Assembly: GCA_019096065.1 (NCBI GenBank)
Contig: JAGUCH010000003.1
Span: forward strand, 10,850,001-10,914,000
Length of the DNA stretch: 64,000 bases
Direction: 5' to 3'
DNA from: Paracyclopina nana
Lineage: Eukaryota > Arthropoda > Copepoda > Cyclopoida > Cyclopettidae
The position numbers and the translations under genes were made by a program. Of the stretch, positions 13,501-24,497 are shown piece after piece. The notes beneath the pieces are model-generated. The model saw nothing but the letters and a program-made list of their open reading frames with translations. It was not told the origin of the DNA and made no database searches. The stretch's first letter is position 1. The number at the start of each line of letters is the position of its first letter.

Positions 13501-16500
13501 TTTCATGCATATTCATTTCATGCTGATTAGCATCTCCGATATCAAACTGCGCTGCTTTAAATTGAAGCCATTCTTTTGCTTTCAGATGTCGAGCTAGTGG
13601 AAGAAAATACCTCCAGTGATTTCCATTCAGCGCGGAAATTTTCGCCCTATGCACCTTCAGACCATGACCACTTTTATCCTTACGGAAGCTTCCAAATGCC
13701 AGGGTCCGGAACAACCACTGAGGAGCCCGCAGCTCCGCCATTCATCGACCCGACAACGCCTAATAATGTGACGGTTATCAAGGGGAAATCAGCGACTTTG
13801 GCCTGCGTAGTTCGAAACGTGGGCAAAGCAGCCGTAAGTTGTTTTGAAAAATGTCGCGCGTCGTTGTCCCCAAAAAGGAGGCGTCCGCGCGTCCCTTCTC
13901 TTTTGCGATTGCGCAATAATAAAAAAGCGCTACCAGTTGTTATTGTGTTGCAACAGCTAATGAGCTCGAAGGGACTGACGTTAAATTTCCGGTTTGCGCC
14001 AGCCGACCTTGCTAATATCATAACAAGATATCTAGGCGAGATTGAACCCTTACTCAAGTACACACCGTGATATAACAACAAGCCCTCGATCTCATTACAT
14101 AAGCCACTGCTGCTGTGGCATGAGAGACACTATAATTCCTAATTTAGGTGCTAATATGGCGTTAATAACTTTTTCAGGCGAGCAAATTATTCATGTTGTA
14201 CTACACAAGTCTAGGTTTCTTCCAAGGAAAAGTATTCTGTAAGGTTAACACTTTTGTGTAGTTGTTGTTGTTTTTTGGCAAGATTGGCTTTGCAGTCTTA
14301 AAGATTCTTCGAGACAGGGATATTGACTTTCTTGGATGTGAAAACTATCGTGGCAAGAGATAAAATGAGAAAACTTTCAGACACTTTCCCCTGTAGAAGT
14401 AGTATTTTGGCTCTAATTTCCGCGAGGAGCAGCAGGCAAAATATTAGCTGAAAAGTTCAAAGATGTGGAGAAGAGTTGATTACAGCGAGGTCAATCAGGT
14501 TTTGGCACACGCAAAAAATGCCAAAGTTAAGCTAGGTTGGCAGAGTATAAAAGCAGGCCCTTTTTTGCTTGCCACTACTACTACAATATAGTATATGCAT
14601 AATAAAAAATGGCAGAAGTGAAGAAGCATCACTTTCCATCTCCTCTTGCATGAATAGAAGATGAATATGATTTGCAAGCAGAATTCTCAATCATGTAACG
14701 GATATCTGCTCAACTGGGGCATATTCCTTGCACAATGTGAACATGGGAAAGTTGCAAAAATGCTTTGTCTACTGATATTCCACCTGGGCAAAAATTCAAA
14801 ATACTATAGCTGTTTTCTTTCCACATATACTATAAGTAGCATGACACATTAGGTTTTTTCCCTTTTGAGGAAAAATAAAGTAAGAGTCATTTATCTCTTG
14901 GCAGATGGTTTTTACTTAGAACACTGCTAGGTATATAGTATGTACTGGGACAAAGAGAACACTTCTTTCAGGCCTGTGGCGGAAGCCAACTAAAAATCAG
15001 GGCCTTTTCTGAGACAGGTCAGGAGCAGCAGACATCTGAGTGTCCATCTGAGCTCCAGGAATTAGTTTCGAGCCTTTTTGCCAGCTTTTTTCCCCAGAAT
15101 TACTTCTTATAAGTAGTAGTACATACTGGGCTGCCAGGAGAGGGAATTTAATTAAATCAACCCAGCTTTGTTGCTTATAACATTGTGTCTTCCTGCTACG
15201 TGATGCATTAGAAGGTTAGGGGAGTGGGCCAGATGATATGAGGCTAATTCGCACAATTAGATCATTCCAAGACGTGAAAGAACCCTAAAAGAGCTTCCTT
15301 TGAGACTAGTGCCAGTCCCATCAAATGAGATTTGCATTGCTGGCACAGTAGTAATAACTAAACTCATCCAATCCCTTGTAATCATCTGAGATGGTCTCTT
15401 TGGAATTTTGCATTGAATCTAATTATTTTTGCTATTTCTTTGAAAGTTCTCATAGACATCCTGATCATAACAGCAACAAAGCTACCAGAAAAATTACAAT
15501 CGCTTCAAATAAATACCCAATTTGGCTTCAGTGGTTAATTCATCAAAAAAAATCAGAAGAATACCAATTTTAAAGTTAAATATTGGAGCTACAAACTTAG
15601 GAGAAATTTATTTAAGAAACAATCCTTTTTCAGTTAATTCTCTATTTTTTTCTAACTATTTTGGCCCTATTATTTTTCAAATGAGCATTACACTTTTGCT
15701 GCCATAACTTCAATAAGTACAATTCATCCCATGATCCATCACAAAAAGGGCCATACGCATGTGTCCAGCTCACAGAAATCACGATTTTTTCGAGCATTGT
15801 TCTTTCTTTCACAGCAGTTCGCGGCTCATTTACAAACAGCCAGGCCTTTCAGTGACTATGCCCGACCAATTTCAAGACACACCTTTACTATCTGCCCCAC
15901 CTTTCATTTGGTCCCACCATGATTTTTCAGAGACCACCAAATCATTTGTCTCACCATGTATAGTATCCCACCTTCCACTTTTGTCCCATGTTGCTTTCTC
16001 AGTGACCTTCTCACTCTACACTCACCTCCCAATTGTCCCACCTTGAATTTTGAGTGACTATCTCTCACCACATTTTGTGTCTCACAATCAGGGTCTCACT
16101 GGTCCCGGGTGTCCCACTGGTTTAGGGGTCTCACTAGTCCCCGGGTCCCATTAGTTCAGGGGTCCAGGGTCCCACTAGTCCCGGGGTTCCACTGGTCCCG
16201 GGGTCCCACTGGTCCCAGGGTCCCACTGGTCCCGGGGTCCCACTTGTCGCGGGATCTCCAATAAGTTCAGGGGGCCGGGGTCCCACAGGTCCCGGCGTCC
16301 CACTGGTCCCGGCGTCCCACTGGTCCCGGGGTCCCACATGTCGCGGGATCTCACTAGCCCCGGGGTCCCATTAGTTCAGGGGTCCGGGTCCCACTGGTCC
16401 CGGGCATCCCACTGGTCCCGGGCGTCCCACTGGTCCCGGGCGTCCCACTGGTCCCGGGCGTCCCACTGGTCCCGGGCGTCCCACTGGTCCCGGGCGTCCC

Positions 16501-19500
16501 ACTGGTCCCACAGCTTTTCTTTTGTTACGTAGCTCTTAGTAAAAATGCGTTTTAAGTTTTTTGCTTCTTTGCTAGTGTTATATAAGCTGCGATCTAAGAC
16601 AAGACTTAACTAAGAATTATTACTTAGACCAAAATGACTTAATAAAGATATCTTACTAAGACCAAAATGACTAGTGTTTTTTAAAACTTAATAGTCTTTG
16701 CTAACTTTATATTAGTGCAGTTTCAAAAAAGTTACTTAATAGTTTGTAGTAAAAATGCATTTTCAGCTTTTTGTTTCTTTGCAAAGTAGCGCCATATACG
16801 CCACAATTTCAGTCAAGACTGAAAGAAGAATTCTTACTAAGACCAAATTGACTTGTATTTTCTTTAACTCAAAAGTCTTAGCTAACTTTCTGCTAACACT
16901 GTTTCAAAAAAATAACTTAATAGCTCACAGTCAAAAATGCATTTTTATCTTGTTTCTCCTCTACGAAATAGCGCCATATGACGATCGATTTCAGTCAATT
17001 CTTAATTAAGAATTCTTACTAAGACCAAAATGACTAGTATTTCCTTAAACTTAATGGTCTTAGCTAACTTTCTGTTAGCATAGTTTCAAAAAAGTCACTT
17101 AATAGCTCGAGTCAAAAATGCATTTTAAGCCTTTTGTTTCTTTGCTACGTAGAGCTATATAATTGGTGGCAAATAGTAGCGCATAGTCAAAAATGCATAT
17201 TAGCTACGGGACGCCCAGGACAAGTGGGACGCCCGGGACGAGTGGGACGCCCGGGATCAGTGGGACGCCCAGGACCAGTGGGACGCCCGGGACCAGTGGG
17301 ACGCTTGGGACCAGTGGGACGCCCGGGATGAGTGGGACGCATGGGACGAGTGGGATGCCCGGGACCAGTGGGACATCGGGACCAGTGGGACCCCAGGACA
17401 AGTGGGATGCCCGGGACCAGTGGCACGCCGGGACCAGTGGGACCCCAGGACCAGTGGGACGCTGGGACCAGTGGGACGCTGGGACCAGTGGCCCCATAAC
17501 CAGTGGGGGAGCCTTTGACCAGTGGGGCTCTGTGACCAGTGTGACACTGTGACCAGTGTGACACTGTGACATTTTCCATTGTATGTGTGGTGTTATGAAA
17601 ATTGGATGTCATGTGATGCTAGTTAGCCGTTGCCTTGCCTGGCGTAAAAACACCTCGCTAATTTTTGACACTCCAATTTCAGTGAGCTGGATACATGCGT
17701 GTGGCCACAAAAAGTGTAATAATAAGGATGTCTGTCAGGAATTCTAAAGCTACTCTTATACCACATGGTGGCCGAAAACAAAACAAAGCTCGGGGCTTAT
17801 TTTCGATCCGGCGCGCGGATGCCAGTTGTCAACAAAGGCTCTCTTGCCTTACCAGTTGTTATGAAATTGTGCCCACATTTTCAGGTCTCGTGGATGCGAG
17901 TGCGTGACATCAACCTTTTGGCCATCAACGAGGTGACCAACACCAAGGACAAGCGGATCAAAGCCATCCATGTGCCAGACACGGATCTTTGGTCGCTACG
18001 CATACAGGACACCAAATTGTCAGATGACGGAGCCTATGAGTGCCAAGTGACAACCAAGGCAGACACTGCCACAATCGTCTACCTAAAAGTTTTGGGTGAG
18101 TAGTTGCTCCACCATGGGGGATTTGCAGAGAAATTGGGCACATTTCCTAATGGATCTCCCCAATCCGGATTCAACTGGTTCCACCTTTTTGAAACAAAGT
18201 GGTGATCTCACTTGAAGAAAGCCGTGGTTTTTTCCCTGTCACGGCTCTGTGGGCAGGCACAAAAAGCATTTATGTAATGAGATTGAGCTGTTAAATCCAC
18301 GCAGTGCGACCTCAATCCTGCTGAAAGGCTTCAATTAAAAGGATTTTTGACGTTATTGCTTCCAGACCCTCAAACTGAGATTGCTGGGCCTCCAGAGGTG
18401 TTTTTGAGCAAGGGCTCAACTCTCAACTTGACTTGCATCATTCGTAATGGTCCAAGTAGCCAACCCTTCATCATTTGGACACACAACAGCAAGGTATGCA
18501 GAGAATTGGCAGAAATAATCATCTAGTATAGTGCATACATGCAAGATGAATGGCCAGAAATGGGCATTAATATGACATGGCTATATTTGCATGGAAAGCT
18601 AGAAAGCCCCTGGCCAACTTTCCAGGATCGAGGAATGTAAACAGAAAAATTATTCTCATCATGTCGAATGTCAACTGACATGGCTTTCCCTGAAGAAAAA
18701 GTTCAACCCTCAAGCAAGCCAAGTTGTTGAAGTTTTCTACTTCTTCTTTTTTTGGGCTGACCTCCATATTGCATATGCCAGCTTTTTCCCCTTGGCTTTC
18801 CCTCAACTGAAATGGTTTCAGATATTATTGATTGCCATGAGATGCCAGCAATCCTTTTGCCAAGGATACACTTTTGTAATTTCTGGAAGCCCTTATACTT
18901 TTTCATGGGTGCATTTTGGAAGCTTGTTACAAAACCAGCCCAGTTAAATAATGCTGGAAACTTTTGGCAGCTGGAAGTAACAACGATATAGTTTTGCACA
19001 GAAGTGCTGCTCTTTAACATGAGTCAACTTGTCAAAGAGCTCAGCTCAGTGACATTTTTTGTGTGTACTGTACCACTCCTATTTTTTCATATCTTCAACC
19101 TGGCTTGCAGCCTGGATATTTAGCATTTATCAGAAACTGCAGTTGTTTTTTGCTGTAGTTTTTGCTACTTCAGATCCTTCTTCAAGTGCTGCAAAAAAGC
19201 CACATGCTGTTTGAATACATTTAAGCTAGACAAAAGCCTTCTTCTATTTTTGTAATATGCCAGACTTGCAAAAGCAATGCCAACTGGCACATTGGCTAAC
19301 ATTGTGTCAATTGCAACATTGCCTCCAAAAAAAGGGCCAATCTCCCCAAGCTTGACAAGCCTGAGAAATGGAATAAAACTTGAGGCCATATCCCAAATGA
19401 AGAAGACACTTCTTGGCAGTTATTTGTCTGCAGCCAAATGCAGACAGGAGAGACATTTTTGCATCTAGCTCTTTCCATTTACCAAATTGGCCATCTACAA

Positions 19501-22500
19501 CTATATGCAAATATGCAAGTTGACATGAGGAGTAGTGCCCAGGCAAAAATGATAAAGGGTCCAGGTTTTTTCACATGGATTAGGAGCTGTTTGAAAAGGA
19601 ATTGGAGGCAGCAAAAGTCCAGGAGTCGTGGTTGACTGTCCCATTTTGTGGGAATTGGCAGTCCAAACTAGCCCAGAACTGCTGCCACCTTCTGGAGCAG
19701 CTCATAAGTATTCCAAGCAAGTCCTTTTTGCCAAGCTCAGATCGGACTACGAAGAAGAAGCTAGAGGACAAAAGGAGTCTTCTCTCGTATTTGGGTTGGT
19801 GCTATGTGCAAGAAAGTTACTTCGTATAAGCATCCGCGTGTATGTAGCATCAAAATCCCCGAGTATCAATACACAATTGAATACATGCATACACAAGCTT
19901 ACAGCATTGTATTGGATTTAGCCGGCCAATTTGATCGAGGGTTGCACCAAAAAAGGGAGAAAAATCCAGATAAGAAATAACAAGTAGGCTGGGTCAAACT
20001 GATCTATTGTGGCCATTTTGTAGCGAAAAAAGCCAAAAAATACTAATGAGCTAAAAATCCACTTCTGGTAATTTGTACCACCTCTACGGTGGCGCCCTCT
20101 AATGCAATAGTGTTCAAATGCTTAAACTGTTGATACAAAAAAGAACAAGAGGAGTGGCTTGAGGAATAGCAGCTGATATAAGGGCGATCCCATATTTTAA
20201 TTTTTTATCAAACAACCTTGCTTAAACAATAACCTTACTTGAATGGCTAAGTTCAGCTCATTCTAGCCGGGTTCTGATGGTTTTAGCCTAGTTAAATCAG
20301 CTGCTATGCTGACACACCAACGCGTTGAATGTCAGCAGCTGATGAGCTAACAGAGCTTTTCTCATTAGAGTAAGCTTCAGTCGCCATGCTACTGAGCAAA
20401 CTTTCTTTTAGTTATTTTAGTTAAGTTCAGCTCGGCGACCTAACTTAACTCAACAAGCAAGCTAGCGCTACCTAAAAATAAGCAAAGCTCGGTTCTACCT
20501 AATAAAATTATCTACGAGCGTAACTGAAGTAAGCTTAATTTTTTTCCTCAGTAAACTTAACTAACTAGTCAATATGAGAACGCCCCTTAAAAGGCATAAT
20601 AAAAAATGTGGAAATCTCTGTATAGGTGAACAGGGGATCAAAAAAGGCCGTAATCATGTGGAAAATGATGCCTTTTGGTTAGAAAAGGTTATAGCACCAA
20701 AGTGCCATGCCAAGTATTCTCTTTTCACGGATGTTTGCTTTTGTTCGGGTTAGCTGCACAATTGCCGAGGAAAAAGCAGAACTAGTCTGGGCCAGGTCAG
20801 AAGATCAGAAATGCTCGCGAGTCTGCTAAAAGAGAATCCATTTTCTTTTCATGCACGCGATCCAATCTGGGTTTTTCGCAACAACAACAACTGTGCTACT
20901 ATTTCTCTTCTTACATTGCGAAAAAAGATCTCTTGAATAAGGAGGCTTGTGATGTCGCTTTCTCATGAACGTAAACGGATTTCTTCAGCTGCATTTGGCC
21001 TTTTTCTCGTATGATTATGACCTTTTATAGCGTAGCGGCCCCAATTTACCTTGTGTTGCTAAACATATCTATTTACATCTAGTGCGGGCGCGTACACCCT
21101 TACGGTAGAGGCTAAGAATGAAGCAAACTATAAAAGCATTTGTTAACACTTGATTCTATAGCTCAGTGGATAAAATGTTGGATTCGAGACTTTTATATCT
21201 GTTTAAATCCGTGTCATCAAAAATCCGTGCCGTTAAAAACCGTTAATTGAAAATACGATGAGTAAAAGTTCGAATAATCACTGTAACTTGACTTAACAGA
21301 TAAAACTGATTCCATAATTTATCTTGACCTAATTCTAGATTATGAATATAATTTATGCTTGCATACTTTGATCATAAACTTTAGTTTGAGCTGAAAATAC
21401 TATTCAGAATTAAAATAATCATTCAATCAATGACAAAACCCGGTCATGCCTCACTTTTTTCTAATTTCATGGGAATTTGTATAAAGTTCCTAGAAAATGA
21501 GGGAAGTAAATTGCTTTATGTCCTCCCAAATTGAATCCAGTGTCATAATAATATATTGCTTAGAAAAAACTATGACAAAAAAGCTGAGTCGTATCTGTAA
21601 ACTGAATTACAGCACAAGGAAATCGTATTACAGTGTATAATTTTAGGATTTTTTTCTTTATGAAAATTTCAAGTTCTGCTTGATTTGGAGGATTGAGAAG
21701 TTTGCTAAAAAAATTATCTTCATTATTTAGACTGTTCATGTCGTGTTCGACATTGCCTGAAGAGCTGCTACCAGTTTAGCTATCCTCTCTTCATTTCGTG
21801 GGCAAATATGCCCAGTTTTTTCGGGTTGGTCCTCAAGATAAACATCTCATGAAGATGATGGGAGGCCTATTGTGGGCCTACTACTGTGTAATTGAATTGA
21901 TCCAGCCAAAGTTGTCTTCCCTTTGCCCTTTTTCTCCAGATTATTTGCGTGTTACCAAATTGCAAAGGAAAAACAGGAAGAGAGTGTTAGCTTTTACTGA
22001 CTTGTCAAAAAGAATCTGTTTGGCGGGAAAAAAATTGATACTTGCCAGTCACGAGAGATAGAAGGGCGTTCCCACATTGACTGGTTAGTCAAGTTAAGTG
22101 AGGCAAAAAATTAAGCTTGCTTCAGTTCCGTTCTCAGGTAATTAATGAAGGTAGATCCTAACTTGGCTTAATCTAATGTAATACTAGCTTGCTTGCGAAG
22201 TTAAGTTACGCTGCTAAACTGAACTTCGCTGCACAAAAAGTGTTCTCAGATGCATAGCGACTGAAGCTTGCTCGATTGAGATAAGCTAAGTTAGCTCATC
22301 AGCTGCTGACTTCCAACGCGTTGGCGCGTCAGCATAGCAGCTGATTTAACTTGGCTAAAACCATCTGAACTTGTCTAGAACGAGCTGAACTTAGCTATTC
22401 GAATAAGGCCGCTGTTTTAGCAAGGTCGCTTGGCTAAAACTTCGATTATGCGATCGGCCTGGGACCACAACGCGCAAACCTTGAGAAGCAGAGGAGCCAT

Positions 22501-24114
22501 AAAAAATTTTATTCGGCCATCTTCTTTGACATAAAGTGTATTACTTTGCCATTATGCTATATACGCAGAAAACTCTAGATTACACCTTTCCACCACCGAT
22601 TTTTGGCCCCTTTCTATTCCATATACTATGTTGTAGTGGCATGGCAAATTCCGGCTAAAGCCTCACTTAGCAAAGGGTGGATTATCTTTATGGCAGGATC
22701 TCACAATTTGCGTGACAATTTATTCCCCCAAGCTCATTTAATTGAGGGTAGTAGCTAGACGGTAAAGAAAAAGTTGGCTAATTGCAATTTGTATTTAAAT
22801 GCCAAGTAAGGCAAATTAATGGGGCCTCCAGGATATATATTACAATTTGTTGTCCTGCAGCCTCTTCTTGGCTGGGAAATTGCCAGAAAGAAAGCCAGGT
22901 GTCTGGCTCCCTAAGGATGATCACAATCACATATGTTGGTTTTTATTGCAGATGCTGAAGTATGTGGGGGCGAGCTCAGCAACGACAGCTGACGAGAACA
23001 CTGTTATTCATGGGAGTAACCAGTCCGCAGTGACCAGCACGCGCATTCTGGTGACCGACACAGATGTCCAGCATTCAGGCACTTACAAGTGCGAGCCAGG
23101 AGCAGCTCCAGTGGCTTCAGTCAACGTTCACGTCCTTGATGGTAATTTTGCCTTTTTGCCACAATAATGGATTGAATGCAGTACGCAAGCTCGCTGGGAT
23201 CATCCTTTGGGGGATTTCGTGGTGAAAAAGTGTCAGTGGAGACCAATTGGAAAGGAAACACATATCATGGTAGCCATTTCGGCTGCCACTGTAATTTAGC
23301 CAGTTGTAAACAAACCTCATATGGCTCCCTGGGAGAAATTAATTAGCCGAGGCCTAGAGAAACAGTTTTTGACAAGTACCCAAATCCAGATATATCATCT
23401 TGGGTAGTTGGCCTATATGATAAAGGTAGAGAAGTGCTACTCATTGCATTCTCACTGCACACGAGCGCGCGCCAAGTGCTACGCGTGATTTTGAAAACGT
23501 TTGGGTCAGCTGTTCTAACAAAACAATCAGTGGGCTATCTTAACCCAGAAAGGACAACACCAAATGGCATATCTGTTTTCTAACTTGGAGTTCCTTACGG
23601 TTGGCAAAATAATTATAGAATAAGAAAGATAAGCATAGCAAAATGAAGTAGCTGATGAAATAGGACTATTTTGGCTAAGTGGACTCATTTGGGAGTTATG
23701 AGCTAGCAAAAGTTGGTCCCGGGCCCAAATTCAGGCAGCCACGACCAAAATTCCAATGTAGTCTATTTTGGAGCATGCAGCAGATCCTTAAACGCCCCGG
23801 CCATTACCACTTCTCTTGTTTTATAAGTCTCTGTTTTCAACAACAAAAAAACTGTGTAGTAATTAACTCGTAAGGTGTTGTACTTTCTTTAGTTTTCTTC
23901 TGATAATGTTGTGTGCAGTGCTCTTATGTTCCTTAGTCCCTTCGAGAAATGACGCGCACTAAACCACGTGGTTTTGTTTACAAATTTTGCAGGCAAACTT
24001 CCGGCTGCCATGCAGACCGCTGGCGTTGGCGCCCAACTCCACCTTTGGCTGTGCTTGCTTTTGGCCCTCCATGTGGCCTTTTGCACCTCCGAGGCCTTCT
24101 TTGGTGACTCCTGA
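7526..24114 (+). CDS. dpr: Dpr-family two-Ig-domain cell-surface protein (six exons)
   Basis: Exons: 7526-7571, 13586-13833, 17885-18095, 18366-18493, 22952-23141, 23993-24114. Phases join without a break to about 314 codons. Ig1 has its cysteines near residues 89 and 151, with a VSW tryptophan, a WSLRI strand and a DDGAYECQV motif. Ig2 has cysteines near 192 and 258, with [12 protein letters not shown] and HSGTYKCEP. After Ig2 comes KLPAAMQ, as in fly Dpr proteins, then a hydrophobic tail ([13 protein letters not shown]), which suggests a GPI signal or membrane anchor. Predicted N-glycosylation sites include ENTS, NNVT, LNLT and GNQS. In flies, Dpr proteins are neuronal surface receptors that pair with DIP Ig proteins in synaptic partner recognition. 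That role is inferred from the family. The paralogue (dpr1-21) is not resolved. The first exon is the least certain. Confidence 0.88.
7961..8306 (+). repeat. Repeat family B, copy 1
   Basis: Starts ATAAGCCAGTGGAGGGACAA and contains TTAGATGGCGC at 7992-8002 and CTAGATGGCGC near 8264-8274. About 345 bp, in dpr intron 1. Confidence 0.8.
10187..10510 (+). repeat. Local direct duplication, unit 1
   Basis: Nearly collinear with 10619-10930, starting GAACTTTGCTTGGGTCGTTA and including CCCAATTTTCACAGCGCCAT. Lies in dpr intron 1. Confidence 0.8.
10619..10930 (+). repeat. Local direct duplication, unit 2
   Basis: Second copy, offset by about 432 bases and about 85-90% identical by eye, with several small indels. 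Confidence 0.8.
13245..13263 (+). repeat. (TG)n microsatellite
   Basis: Alternating TG run in the first dpr intron, about 320 bases before exon 2. Confidence 0.8.
13586..13833 (+). CDS. dpr: dpr exon 2, N-terminal spacer and start of Ig1
   Basis: Acceptor TTTCAG precedes 13586 and donor GTAAGT begins at 13834. It encodes a Ser/Thr/Pro-rich extracellular spacer, then [20 protein letters not shown] and the first Ig cysteine ([10 protein letters not shown]). It starts in phase 1 and ends in phase 0. Reading on without splicing would give a longer frame into the intron, which I discount. Confidence 0.85.
13834..16083 (+). other. dpr intron 2, left part
   Basis: No gene or clear repeat. GTCCCACC-like words become frequent after about 15890, grading into the minisatellite. 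Confidence 0.5.
16390..16512 (+). repeat. Near-perfect 18-bp minisatellite, left arm
   Basis: Seven consecutive units start at 16390, 16408, 16426, 16444, 16462, 16480 and 16498. Upstream the same motif continues in degenerate 16-18 bp form to about 16100. Confidence 0.9.
16540..17200 (+). repeat. Tandem array of a ~182-bp AT-rich unit
   Basis: The landmark AAAAATGC[GA]TTTT recurs at spacings of about 208, 182 and 181 bases. Each unit also carries CTTACTAAGACCAAA and TCTTAGCTAACTTT. Confidence 0.8.
17208..17565 (-). repeat. 18-bp minisatellite, right arm in inverse orientation
   Basis: Units of GGGACGCCCGGGACCAGT with substitutions and length changes, degenerating after about 17400. It is the reverse complement of the left arm. 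Confidence 0.88.
17885..18095 (+). CDS. dpr: dpr exon 3, remainder of Ig1
   Basis: Acceptor TTTTCAG and donor GTGAGT flank it. It encodes [26 protein letters not shown] and [12 protein letters not shown], which match the Dpr Ig1 pattern (VSWIR, HxxxTxxWTLQI, DSGxYECQVST). This is the most diagnostic exon. It lies 300 bp downstream of the foldback-like repeat. Confidence 0.93.
18366..18493 (+). CDS. dpr: dpr exon 4, first half of Ig2
   Basis: Acceptor CCAG and donor GTATGC. It encodes [20 protein letters not shown] and LTCIIRN, holding the first Ig2 cysteine, and ends at IIWTHNSK. In the Dpr family this tryptophan strand is followed directly by MLxY, which is how the next exon begins. Confidence 0.9.
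20182..20586 (-). mobile_element. MITE family A, copy 4
   Basis: Ends GGGCGATCCCATATT and ATATGAGAACGCCC, about 405 bp, within the dpr intron before exon 5. Confidence 0.82.
21152..21218 (+). tRNA. tRNA-like sequence, probably a pseudogene or SINE head
   Basis: TAGCTCAGTGGATAAAATG resembles a tRNA D-arm (A box), and GTTTAAATCC is in the right place for a T-arm (B box). The anticodon stem does not fold cleanly and the B box departs from GTTCGAATCC, so a functional tRNA is unlikely. Confidence 0.3.
22064..22458 (+). mobile_element. MITE family A, copy 5
   Basis: Left end GGGCGTTCCCACATTGACTG, right end ATTATGCGATCGGCC. A near full-length single unit. Confidence 0.82.
22952..23141 (+). CDS. 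dpr: dpr exon 5, second half of Ig2
   Basis: Acceptor TTTATTGCAG and donor GTAATT. It encodes MLKYVGAS, then [16 protein letters not shown] and TYKCEPG with the second Ig2 cysteine, and ends VNVHVLDG, a typical end of the Dpr Ig2 domain. A 4.5-kb intron with two MITEs precedes it. Confidence 0.92.
23428..23888 (-). repeat. Repeat family G, copy 1
   Basis: About 450 bp whose reverse complement aligns with 60045-60510. Landmarks include AATGAGTCCACTTAGCCAAA (inverse here) and GAGTTAATTACTACACAGTT. In the dpr intron before the last exon. Confidence 0.78.
23993..24114 (+). CDS. dpr: dpr exon 6, C-terminal anchor signal
   Basis: Acceptor TTTTGCAG. It encodes [10 protein letters not shown] followed by a hydrophobic run ([16 protein letters not shown]) and a short tail ending at TGA 24112-24114. 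The PAAMQ link and terminal hydrophobic segment match Dpr proteins, many of which are GPI-anchored. Whether this one is GPI-linked or otherwise anchored cannot be decided from sequence alone. Confidence 0.88.
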
Positions 24115-24261
24115 GGATCAAGGCTGAGAGGCCACCAACCGCCAGCAGATGACATATTAGAGGGGGATCTATTTGCGTGGTAGCAAAGCAAAGCTCCCTT
24201 GAACCGTGAAAGGATCAAGGGGAACATTACTTCACGTCATGTTTGTTTCTTCTGTATGATG

Positions 24262-24285
24262 ATGTGTGTGTGTGTGTGTGTTTGT
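24262..24285 (+). repeat. (GT)n microsatellite in the dpr 3' UTR
   Basis: Alternating GT tract downstream of the dpr stop. Confidence 0.8.
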
Positions 24286-24491
24286 GTATACTACTACAAT
24301 ATTCAGCCAAAAGCAGAAGAAGCTAGAGGAGATTGTTGACTTTATCCAACTACTTCCCAGATCAAGGATGACAATGCATATATGTAGTATATACTGATCC
24401 TTTCTCAAGAGCCCGCGCTTCGATGAAGTGCCATACGATGTAATAATTCCATGCATACATAGTATATTATAGCTGTTCTTTCTATGATAAC

Positions 24492-24497
24492 AATAAA
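24492..24497 (+). terminator. Possible dpr polyadenylation signal
   Basis: AATAAA lies about 380 bases downstream of the dpr stop codon, on the same strand. The intervening 3' UTR contains a (GT)n tract near 24262-24285. No mRNA evidence was available. Confidence 0.35.

Larger units (their letters stand above)
8307..13585 (+). other. dpr intron 1, remainder
   Basis: Apart from the duplication at 10187-10930 and a CpG-rich patch near 12100-12190, nothing is recognised. A GC-rich inverted pair (GCGCGCGCC and GGCGCGCGC) lies at about 8321-8370. Confidence 0.5.
16084..17570. mobile_element. Foldback-like element: inverted 18-bp minisatellites around a tandem core
   Basis: The left arm (16084-16512) is a minisatellite ending in seven 18-bp units (ACTGGTCCCGGGCGTCCC). 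The right arm (17208-17565) is built of the exact reverse complement (GGGACGCCCGGGACCAGT). Between them, about 3.5 copies of a ~182-bp AT-rich unit are arrayed, with starts near 16540, 16748, 16930 and 17111. This matches the architecture of foldback transposons. It lies in the dpr intron between exons 2 and 3. Confidence 0.65.
18494..22951 (+). other. dpr intron 4
   Basis: Holds two family A MITEs and the tRNA-like segment. The remainder has only short frames. Confidence 0.5.

Noticed and set aside
13680-14081. 133-codon minus-strand frame
   Set aside because: Antisense shadow of dpr exon 2 running into the intron.
16390-16512. CRISPR-like regular repeats
   Set aside because: Units are contiguous with no unique spacers, and the genome is eukaryotic.
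17187-17612. Several open frames coding collagen-like Gly-X-Pro repeats on both strands
   Set aside because: They are translations of the 18-bp minisatellite in every frame; both strands and all phases are open, and there is no start context or splice support.
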